The position numbers and the translations under genes were made by a program. From an uncultured Alphaproteobacteria bacterium (GTDB lineage Bacteria > Pseudomonadota > Alphaproteobacteria > CAAHEQ01 > UBA3637): 12,970 nt of DNA. Each line of letters starts with the position of its first letter. The stretch's first letter is position 1. This document shows, piece after piece, positions 6,813 to 12,970 of this stretch. The DNA lies in contig CALXTZ010000035.1 in NCBI GenBank assembly GCA_944391545.1, forward strand, positions 1 through 12,970, given 5' to 3'. The notes beneath the pieces are model-generated. The model saw only the letters and a list, made by a program, of their open reading frames with translations. It was not told where the DNA came from and did no database searches.

Positions 6813-7922
6813 TGAAAGCTGAAGTGATAGCCGCTCAAACTGCCGTTTTGCAATCGCTGGAATTGCAAAGGAGGTATCTTTGACGTCGACAATGCCCGCA
6901 TGCGCTTGTCTGAACTGGACGCATTGACGGCTGACCCGCATTTATGGGATGCGCCTGAAAATGCACAAAAGCTGATGACGGAAAAAAACCGGTTACAAGA
7001 AAAATTACATGATTATGATTCATTGGCTCAACGATTAAAAGACTGTATGGATTTAATCGAACTGGCGGAAGCGGAAAATGACACGGCCGTGTTGGCGGAT
7101 ACGGAAAACCAGCTGTTTGAATTACAAAAAGAAGCGGCAACCAAAGAATTGGAAAGCCTGCTTTCCGGAGAAGCGGATCCCAATGATACTTTTTTGGAAA
7201 TTCATGCCGGCGCCGGCGGAACGGAAGCGCAAGATTGGGCGGATATGCTGCTGCGTATGTACAACGGCTGGGCGAACAAGCATCATTACAAAGTTGAATT
7301 TTTGGAAGAAAGTCCCGGCGAAGAAGCCGGCATCAAATCCGTTATTATCAAAGTAAAAGGCAAAAATGCGTACGGCTGGCTTAAAACCGAAAGCGGCGTT
7401 CATCGACTGGTTCGTATTTCTCCGTTCGATGCCAATGCCCGGCGACACACGAGTTTTGCTTCCGTTTGGGTCTATCCCGTCATTGATGACAGTATTCATA
7501 TTGACATCAACCCGGCAGACTGTCGGATTGATACTTACCGCGCTTCCGGTGCCGGCGGACAACACATTAATAAAACAGACAGCGCCGTCCGGATTACGCA
7601 TTTACCGACCGGCATTGTCGTTCAATGCCAAAATCAACGGTCTCAATTCGCCAACAGAGACGAAGCTTGGTCCATGTTGCGAGCGCGATTGTATGAATTT
7701 GAACTGCAAAAACGGGCTGAAAAAACAAAAAACATTGAAGACAGCAAAGCCGACATCGGTTGGGGGCATCAAATTCGATCTTATGTTCTTCAACCGTATC
7801 AATTGGTCAAAGATTTAAGAACAGAGGTTGAAACATCTGACACAAACGGTGTTTTAAACGGAGATATTGATTTATTTTTATCGGCAGCTTTGGCGTCGCA
7901 TTTAGAACCGACGACATCGTAA
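6812..7922 (+). CDS. prfB: Peptide chain release factor 2 (RF2), expressed by programmed +1 frameshift
   Basis: RF2 reads UGA and UAA stop codons and triggers peptide release. The gene has two frames. The ATG at 6812 opens 23 codons ending at an in-frame TGA (6881-6883), and the body continues in the +1 frame from GAC at 6882 to TAA at 7920-7922. Joined, the product is 369 residues, close to the usual 365. Visible motifs are the SPF stop-codon recognition tripeptide (203-205, in VRISPFD) and GGQ (248-250, in YRASGAGGQH), which enters the peptidyl-transferase centre. The residue equivalent to the variable position 246 of E. coli RF2 is Ala, the form found in most bacteria, not the Thr of E. 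coli K-12. The start overlaps the PBP1A stop as TAATG. An annotation beginning at the internal ATG 6900 would lose the N-terminus. Confidence 0.97.
6866..6884 (+). promoter_or_regulatory. Programmed +1 frameshift site of prfB (RF2 autoregulation)
   Basis: The site reads AAAGGAGGTATCTTTGAC. The internal Shine-Dalgarno AGGAGG (6869-6874) is three bases upstream of the slippery CTT (6878-6880), followed by TGA (6881-6883) and C at 6884, the weak termination context TGAC. When RF2 is scarce the ribosome slips from CTT T to the +1 frame and reads GAC next, completing RF2. Spacing matches the known E. coli element, while the Shine-Dalgarno here is nearer the perfect anti-16S complement. Confidence 0.95.
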
Positions 7923-7936
7923 GCGAAGGGGGGCTC

Positions 7937-8593
7937 ATGAACGACTTTACCATTTTTAAAAAAACGCGTGAAATTGACAACAAAATCACCGAGTTTTTCA
8001 ACAACGTTTCGGAAGGCGGCTTGTTATTCCAACGGGCCGTCACTCTTTATTTAGAGCAAGGAAACAATGAAGATTTTTCACAAAAGCTCAAACAAGTCAG
8101 CGCTTTTGAAACGCGAAACGACCAATTGCGCCGAGACGTTGAATCACAGCTTTACGAACACACTTTGCTGCCGGATTCCCGCGCGGATGTTTTGGAACTG
8201 TTGGAAGGCGTTGACCGCGTCATCAATAAATACGAAAGCAGCCTTTACATGTATTCGATTGAAAAACCCGTTATTCCGGAAAATTATCATATCGGTTTCA
8301 AAGAACTGACTCAAACGGTGATCGATTGTACCGAAGCGCTGGTTGCTTCTTCGCGCAGCTTTTTTGCCATGAACGGCGAGATTGAAAATACGCTTCACAA
8401 AGTCATGTTTTTCGAAAAACAGGCGGATTTACAAGGCACTGACTTAAAACGCCAGATTTTTGACAATCCGGGTTTGGAGTTGGCGCACAAATTGCAGCTG
8501 AAATCATTTGAGGCGGCGATTGAAGATATTTCCGATATTGCGGAAGATGTGGCCGATACATTAACCGTCATCTCCGTCAAGAGGTCCTTTTAA
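7937..8593 (+). CDS. DUF47 / PhoU-like Pit accessory protein
   Basis: This is a predicted cytosolic, all-helical protein of the DUF47 family (TIGR00153), related to PhoU and usually encoded next to Pit transporters, where it is thought to modulate phosphate uptake. The 218-residue length is typical. PhoU-like metal-binding repeats (E/D-x-x-x-D) are visible: E58-x-x-x-D62 in FETRND, E160-x-x-x-D164 in FEKQAD, and an acidic cluster at about 196-207 (EDISDIAEDVAD). An AAGGGGGG stretch at 7926-7933 precedes the ATG, 14 bases after the prfB stop. The last base of its TAA is the A of the pit ATG (TAATG), so the pair is translationally coupled. No membrane segment is seen. Confidence 0.9.
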   Translation: MNDFTIFKKTREIDNKITEFFNNVSEGGLLFQRAVTLYLEQGNNEDFSQKLKQVSAFETRNDQLRRDVESQLYEHTLLPDSRADVLELLEGVDRVINKYESSLYMYSIEKPVIPENYHIGFKELTQTVIDCTEALVASSRSFFAMNGEIENTLHKVMFFEKQADLQGTDLKRQIFDNPGLELAHKLQLKSFEAAIEDISDIAEDVADTLTVISVKRSF

Positions 8594-9642
8594 TGGATAT
8601 GGCAACTCTCTTTTTTTTAAGCAGCGGTTTATTCCTGGGGTGGACTCTGGGCGCCAATAACATGAGCAGTGTTTTCGGCACGGCGATCGGCACCAAAATG
8701 GTTTCGTTCAAAAAGGCCGCCTTTATCGCCAGCGTATTCGTGATTTTAGGCGCCGTCATCAGCGGTCAGGGCGTCTCCGAGACGTTGGAAGGACTGGGGA
8801 AAATCAATACACTGCCCGGTGCGTTTATGACGGCTTTGGCGGCGGCTTTAACCATGCTGCTTATGACACAGGCACGCATTCCTGTTTCCGCAACGCAAGC
8901 CATTGTCGGCAGCATTGTCGGGTGGAGCATTTACAGCCACACGCATGTTGATCTTGTTATCATTACCGAAATCGTTGTTTCATGGTTTACCAGCCCGCTT
9001 TTGGCAGCGCTTGTTGCTTTTTTGCTGATGATGGGGGTCAAAACCTATTTAAAAGCCAAACCCGTCCCTCTTTTATATCAAGACGCTTATACCCGATTGG
9101 GATTAATTTTAGCCGGCGCTTTTTCTGCGTACAGCTTGGGCGCAAACAACATCGCCAACGTTATGGGGCCGTTCATGTCCGTTGTGCCGTTAAAGCCCCT
9201 TCCGATCGGGCATTTGTTTGTTTTTTCGTCTGATCAACAACTGTTTTTATTAGGCGCGATTGCCATCGCTGTCGGCATTTACACTTATTCGCACGACGTA
9301 ATTAAAACCGTCGGAAACAACATGTTAAAAATGTCTCCGATTGAAGCATGGGTCGTCGTAATGGCGCATGCATTGGTTTTATTTTTGTTTTCATCCACCT
9401 CGTTGCATTTATTTTTAACCCGGCACGGATTGCCGGCCGTTCCGTTGGTTCCTTTGTCCAGTGCCGGCGCCATTATCGGCGGCGTCGTCGGCGTTTCTTT
9501 AAACAAAAAAGGGCAAGGTTTAAAAATTTATGAACTGTTTCGCGTGATGCGCGCTTGGATTTGGACGCCCGTATTGGCTGCCATCATTTGTTTTTTTGCT
9601 TTATTTTTCATGGAAAACGTCTTTGGTCAACAGGTTCATTAA
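8593..9642 (+). CDS. pit: PiT-family inorganic phosphate (anion) transporter
   Basis: This is an inner-membrane low-affinity phosphate permease of the PiT family, driven by a cation gradient. The 349 residues are mostly hydrophobic, about ten membrane segments by eye, in two repeated halves. Each half opens with the family signature, but in variant form: GANNMSSVFGT (from residue 20) and GANNIANVMG (from residue 183), with Asn where GANDxxN normally has Asp. PVSATQAIVGSIVG (97-110) matches the conserved P-[VI]-S-x-T-[HQ] loop; the second-half counterpart (SSAGAIIGGVVG) is diverged. AAGAGG (8579-8584) lies eight bases before the ATG, which overlaps the DUF47 stop. The DUF47 partner supports phosphate as substrate, but the double Asp-to-Asn change leaves room for another anion or altered coupling. 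Confidence 0.88.
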   Translation: MDMATLFFLSSGLFLGWTLGANNMSSVFGTAIGTKMVSFKKAAFIASVFVILGAVISGQGVSETLEGLGKINTLPGAFMTALAAALTMLLMTQARIPVSATQAIVGSIVGWSIYSHTHVDLVIITEIVVSWFTSPLLAALVAFLLMMGVKTYLKAKPVPLLYQDAYTRLGLILAGAFSAYSLGANNIANVMGPFMSVVPLKPLPIGHLFVFSSDQQLFLLGAIAIAVGIYTYSHDVIKTVGNNMLKMSPIEAWVVVMAHALVLFLFSSTSLHLFLTRHGLPAVPLVPLSSAGAIIGGVVGVSLNKKGQGLKIYELFRVMRAWIWTPVLAAIICFFALFFMENVFGQQVH

Positions 9643-12600
9643 ATGAAAAAAACGGGGATATTTCAGGGAATAGCAAAACTCATCTGGCGCTTGGTCGAAA
9701 TCGTGCTGGCGCTGATGTTCGTTTTGTTTATTTTAGGTATTTGGCGGTTAGCCAAAGAACCCGTTGAACTGAAATATGTCGCACCGATTCTGGCCGATGT
9801 CTTAACGCCCGAAGAGTCGGATTTAACCGTCGAAATTGACAAAGCTTACTTGGAATTGGCCCTAAAACGCGGCCATTTATTAGATATTAAAGTCACCAAT
9901 CTGACCGTTTACCGACCGGATGACACGATTTTAGCGCTGATTCCCGAAGGCAATGTGTCCTTAAGTATTTTAGGCCTGATTAAAGGCGATTTTATCCCGA
10001 CGTCTCTTTATTTGGAAAAACCGTATTTAAACATTCTTGTTTCGGAAAAACAGGAAAAGACGCCATCCTCCGCATCGGCGTCGGCTGTCATTATCGATTC
10101 CATGACTTTTATTTTAAACCATATGGTTTCATTAGATCGCTTTGTTATTGAAAAAGGCGAATTCGTTTTAGATATGAAATCGCAAAACACGTCTGTTTTG
10201 ATTCCGGAATTTAATTTTTCCATGGAAAAACGCAGCCGGGATGAATTGGATATTCAGGGAACAACAACTTTATACATAGACGGCCAATTCACGCCATTTT
10301 GGCTGACGGGTTTATACAATACTCAAAACAAGCTGTTGTCTTTCGAAGCCAATTTCAAAGAACTCGATGTAACGCAGCTGGCATTTGCTTTGCCGATTTT
10401 TAAAGGGCTGCAATTAAATGTCAACGGACAGATAAACGGGGCGCTGAATTTGGCAGATCGGCAAAAAGGTTTGCGCCATATCGTCGATAATTTAGCCTTT
10501 TCGGCAACGCTCAACCACGCCGGCACGATTTATCTGCCCCGACCGCTGGACATTTATTATTCCGTTCACAATATGGTTGTCAAAGGCGCTTTCACGCCCC
10601 ATATGGAACAACTCAATATGTCGGATTCTTTTGTGGATATCGGCGGGCCGACGGCTGAAGTTGCCTCAACGACAACCGGAATCGGCTCTTTTTTGGATAC
10701 GAATGATTTTTCCAAAGTCCAAACGACATTCACGGCATCGGTACACAATGTTCCGGTCATTTCCGTTCCGGATGTTTGGCCGTCTTCATTGGGCCCGGAT
10801 GCACATGCCTGGGTAAAGGAAAACATCTCCGGCGGCATGGTGAATGATGCGCATTTCGTCTTGACATTAAAAGGCGAAGAATTAACTTCCGTCAAAGGAC
10901 TGTTAGATGTTCAAGATACGACGGTTCGATACATGGAGCAAATGCCGATTGTCGAACATGCGTACGGAAAAGTGATTCTTCAGCTGGGGCGCGTCGACAT
11001 CGAGGCGACACAAGGCGTCAGCGGAAATTTAATTTTGGATCGGGCTATGTTGAACTTAACGCAGTTATTGGGAGACGACCCGATTGCCCATATGGAAATA
11101 GCCGCACACGGCCCGTTGAATGAGGCTCTTTCGTTAATCAATCAACCACCGCTTTATTTTGCCGACGAATTTCAAATTAACCCGAAAACGGTTCAAGGTT
11201 CCGGTTCGGCGGATTTAATTTTGGATTTTCCATTGGATGAAAACGTCGAGCTCAAAGATGTTCAAGTTTCCGTTACGGCGGATTTAAAAGACGTTCAAAT
11301 GCCGGTTATGGACATGCCGTTTACGTTAGATAACGGTACTTTGAAATTAACCGCATCAAACGACGAATTGACCGTCGCCGGTACCGCTTTGTTAAACGGA
11401 CAATTTGAATCTCTTTTGACCTGTTCGCAATCTTTCTTATCCAAACGCTCTTATGATTCCAAATGCCATGTTCAAACTTCGGTTTTGGGAGCCGATTTAG
11501 TCACTTTCTCGGAAGAACTGCCTGACTTTATTGCCGGGCCGCTGGATATTGATTTAACCGTCATTCAAAAAAACAAACACGAAACAGAGTTGAATTTAAA
11601 AGCCGACATGACCCTGGCAACCCTTAATTTATGGCCGATTTCTTATATTAAAAATCCGAAAGATCCGTCTGTTCTGACCGGAACATTTTTGTTGAAAAAC
11701 AATACACTGACAGATATTCCGAACATCGCTTTTACGGCCGAAAAAGATCAAGTTCAAATCAAAGGCAAAGCCTCCTTTAAGAACGGGACTTTCTTTCATT
11801 TTGACACTATCAAAGCGCCGCGCAATGAAGCTTCCGTTTTGTTCAAACGAGATCAAAATGATTTAGTTACGTTCGAGGTTAAAGGCAAAGCGCTCAATTT
11901 AACGGAAGCGGCACACGGACGGCGGTTAAATGAACCGAAAACGCCAGAAGAAGTTGCCGAAGAACAAGCCCGCCGCATTCGGTCTTTCAACGGAAAAATT
12001 CAATTGGATAAGTTGTATTTGTCACCGTTAACACCTTTGACGGATGTCCGGGTGGATTTGGTCAAACAAAACGACATGTGGCAAACAATGGATGCGGTTG
12101 CTTTCGCCGATTCCGATAATATTCGGTTTAAGCTGGATAAAAACAAAAAAGAGTTGTTGGCTTCATCGGACAATATCGGTAAAATTTTAAAACAAGCCGG
12201 CTATACGTCTCGTATTCAGGGCGGCACATTAAAATCTACCATTACCCAAGACGCCAAAGGAACGCTTTCGGGCACAATCCATATTCAAAAATATCAACTG
12301 ACCGGCGCGACGTTTTTAATGAAAGCCGCAACAATTCTGGGTATTTTAGACGCTTTTACGGGCGACACGATTGAATTTAAAAAAGCCACCATTCCGTTTA
12401 CGTTAAGCCCGGAAAACGTCTTGACGATTAAGGATGCCGTTGCGTCCGGAACAACACTCGGCATCACCTTGAACGGGACACTGACGTATGACCAAATGAA
12501 CTTCAAGGGCAGCGTTATTCCGGCTTATGCCATTAACAGCCTGCCCGGAAAAATTCCGCTGATCGGCCGATTGTTTTCGGGCGACAAAGGCGGCGGCCTG

Positions 12601-12705
12601 TTCGGCGTTTCCTTTGAGGCGACGGGCAGCCCCGGCGAACCAACCGTTTCCTTTAACCCGACCAGCCTTTTAACACCCGGCATCATCCGCAATATTTTTA
12701 ATTGA
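9643..12705 (+). CDS. AsmA/YhdP-like large envelope protein (DUF3971, AsmA C-terminal domain)
   Basis: It is a long protein (1020 residues) with one N-terminal membrane helix at about 13-36 and a periplasmic, beta-rich remainder of repeated amphipathic strands. This is the pattern of AsmA-superfamily proteins such as YhdP and TamB, which are thought to form hydrophobic grooves carrying phospholipid from inner to outer membrane. The C-terminus is diagnostic: a G-x-VIPAYAINSLPGKIPLIG segment, then GLFGVSFEATGSPGEPTVSFNPTSLLTPGIIRNIF, the conserved end of the YhdP/AsmA_2 family. The ATG follows the pit TAA with no gap, and only a weak CAGG lies upstream, so coupling to pit translation is likely. 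It is the last gene of the run. Its TGA stop overlaps the -35 box of the pilin promoter, and no terminator hairpin follows. The family assignment is firm; the lipid-transport role is inferred from relatives. Confidence 0.88.
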   Translation: MKKTGIFQGIAKLIWRLVEIVLALMFVLFILGIWRLAKEPVELKYVAPILADVLTPEESDLTVEIDKAYLELALKRGHLLDIKVTNLTVYRPDDTILALIPEGNVSLSILGLIKGDFIPTSLYLEKPYLNILVSEKQEKTPSSASASAVIIDSMTFILNHMVSLDRFVIEKGEFVLDMKSQNTSVLIPEFNFSMEKRSRDELDIQGTTTLYIDGQFTPFWLTGLYNTQNKLLSFEANFKELDVTQLAFALPIFKGLQLNVNGQINGALNLADRQKGLRHIVDNLAFSATLNHAGTIYLPRPLDIYYSVHNMVVKGAFTPHMEQLNMSDSFVDIGGPTAEVASTTTGIGSFLDTNDFSKVQTTFTASVHNVPVISVPDVWPSSLGPDAHAWVKENISGGMVNDAHFVLTLKGEELTSVKGLLDVQDTTVRYMEQMPIVEHAYGKVILQLGRVDIEATQGVSGNLILDRAMLNLTQLLGDDPIAHMEIAAHGPLNEALSLINQPPLYFADEFQINPKTVQGSGSADLILDFPLDENVELKDVQVSVTADLKDVQMPVMDMPFTLDNGTLKLTASNDELTVAGTALLNGQFESLLTCSQSFLSKRSYDSKCHVQTSVLGADLVTFSEELPDFIAGPLDIDLTVIQKNKHETELNLKADMTLATLNLWPISYIKNPKDPSVLTGTFLLKNNTLTDIPNIAFTAEKDQVQIKGKASFKNGTFFHFDTIKAPRNEASVLFKRDQNDLVTFEVKGKALNLTEAAHGRRLNEPKTPEEVAEEQARRIRSFNGKIQLDKLYLSPLTPLTDVRVDLVKQNDMWQTMDAVAFADSDNIRFKLDKNKKELLASSDNIGKILKQAGYTSRIQGGTLKSTITQDAKGTLSGTIHIQKYQLTGATFLMKAATILGILDAFTGDTIEFKKATIPFTLSPENVLTIKDAVASGTTLGITLNGTLTYDQMNFKGSVIPAYAINSLPGKIPLIGRLFSGDKGGGLFGVSFEATGSPGEPTVSFNPTSLLTPGIIRNIFN

Positions 12706-12730
12706 CATCGGATGAAATTATTGGCAGAAT
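12702..12730 (+). promoter_or_regulatory. Candidate sigma-70-type promoter of the pilin gene
   Basis: TTGACA at 12702-12707 is a perfect -35 hexamer. A 17-base spacer follows, then CAGAAT at 12725-12730 (four of six to TATAAT). Transcription would begin near 12737, about 20 bases before the pilin ATG. The -35 box contains the TGA stop of the AsmA-like gene, so the pilin has its own promoter packed against the end of the operon. Confidence 0.5.
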
Positions 12731-12744
12731 ATTCCCAATCAAAA

Positions 12745-12749
12745 GGGAG
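12745..12749 (+). promoter_or_regulatory. Ribosome binding site of the pilin gene
   Basis: GGGAG (within AAAAGGGAGA, 12741-12750) lies eight bases before the ATG at 12758. It fixes this ATG as the intended start even though the frame it opens is closed by a TAA 16 codons later in the sequence as given. Confidence 0.7.
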
Positions 12750-12757
12750 ATTTTATT

Positions 12758-12970
12758 ATGTTCAACAAGAATCATCCATCCGTTACCCCCCCCCCCCCAG
12801 AGAGATAATCCTTTAAATTCAATCACTTCTTCTGTTTTTCAACATGGACGCAGTATGATAGAGATGCTCGGTGTACTCGCAATTATCGGTATCTTATCTG
12901 TTGCTGCTATTGCAGGATTAACATGGGCTTTTGCTAAATATAAAGCCAACAATACTATTCATGATGTTCA
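12758..12970 (+). CDS. Type IV pilin-like prepilin, phase-OFF at a poly-C tract and cut by the window edge
   Basis: The ATG at 12758 has a good ribosome binding site, but its frame reads 16 codons (MFNKNHPSVTPPPPER) and stops at TAA 12806-12808. The pilin body lies in another frame, open from upstream of the ATG to the window edge. It reads ...VFQHG then RSMIEMLGVLAIIGILSVAA and onward, a class III prepilin signal: Gly before the cleavage site, Glu at +5, then a hydrophobic helix of about 20 residues. Removing one C from the 13-C run (12786-12798) joins the two into one frame with a 30-residue leader (MFNKNHPSVTPPPQRDNPLN, then SITSSVFQHG). Such proteins are cleaved by a PilD-type peptidase and assembled as pili or pseudopili. 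The 3' end lies beyond the window. It could be a true phase-variable gene or a homopolymer sequencing error. Confidence 0.75.
12786..12798 (+). repeat. Homopolymer of 13 C in the pilin leader
   Basis: Thirteen consecutive C lie within an otherwise AT-rich stretch, inside the leader-coding part of the pilin gene. With 12 or 15 C the ATG at 12758 is in frame with the pilin. With 13 it ends at TAA 12806-12808, and with 14 it would end at TAA 12814-12816 (present coordinates). Long C or G runs at the 5' ends of surface-protein genes are a classical substrate of slipped-strand mispairing. Confidence 0.9.

Noticed and set aside
7122..7601. 159-codon minus-strand frame opposite prfB
   Set aside because: Antisense to the conserved RF2 core containing SPF and GGQ; no ribosome binding site or recognisable domain.
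7366..7818. 150-codon plus-strand frame inside prfB
   Set aside because: It is an alternative frame of the RF2 body, rich in residues typical of out-of-frame reading, and not a nested gene.
6900..7922. prfB starting at the internal ATG 6900
   Set aside because: It would drop the N-terminal helix and ignore the strong ribosome binding site at 6796, the TAATG coupling and the exact frameshift signal at 6866-6884.

Overview
The window reads as chromosomal DNA of a Gram-negative bacterium, most likely an uncultured alphaproteobacterium, possibly a host-associated Rhodospirillales-like lineage. Three things support this: a class A PBP gene directly followed by prfB, a gene order I recall as common in Alphaproteobacteria; AsmA/YhdP-type and Pit/DUF47 genes; and a prepilin N-terminus (GRSMIEMLGVLAIIG) of a type I associate with uncultured gut alphaproteobacteria. 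The lineage is an inference from memory, not a search result.

Layout. Positions 2-151 (+) hold the last 49 codons of an unrecognised gene. It converges on a minus-strand operon across a hairpin terminator (227-255). That operon, read from about 3636 down to 264, is pepA (M17 leucyl aminopeptidase), dtd (D-aminoacyl-tRNA deacylase) and murA (first committed step of peptidoglycan synthesis). pepA and dtd abut with no gap, and dtd and murA overlap by 8 bases. A 77-base divergent region (3595-3671) separates it from a plus-strand run of six tightly packed genes: a HAD-family phosphatase, a bifunctional class A penicillin-binding protein (PBP1A type), prfB (RF2, with the classical programmed +1 frameshift), a DUF47/PhoU-like Pit accessory protein, a PiT-family transporter, and a 1020-residue AsmA/YhdP-like envelope protein. 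Stop and start codons overlap (TAATG) or abut at three of these junctions.

At the right edge (12758-12970) a type IV pilin-like gene begins behind its own consensus-like promoter and ribosome binding site. Its leader contains a run of 13 C. As written, the run puts the start codon out of frame with the pilin body, and translation stops after 16 codons. With 12 C (or 15) the ATG joins a complete prepilin leader, cleavage motif and hydrophobic helix. This is either a phase-variable pilin caught in the OFF state or a homopolymer sequencing error, and it is the most interesting object in the window.

Functionally, much of the window serves the cell envelope (MurA, PBP1A, AsmA-like, pilin). The rest covers translation quality and termination (Dtd, RF2), peptide turnover (PepA) and anion uptake (DUF47 plus Pit). 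The PiT protein is odd in having Asn where the family signature has Asp in both halves. No rRNA, tRNA, CRISPR array, insertion sequence or prophage signature was seen.
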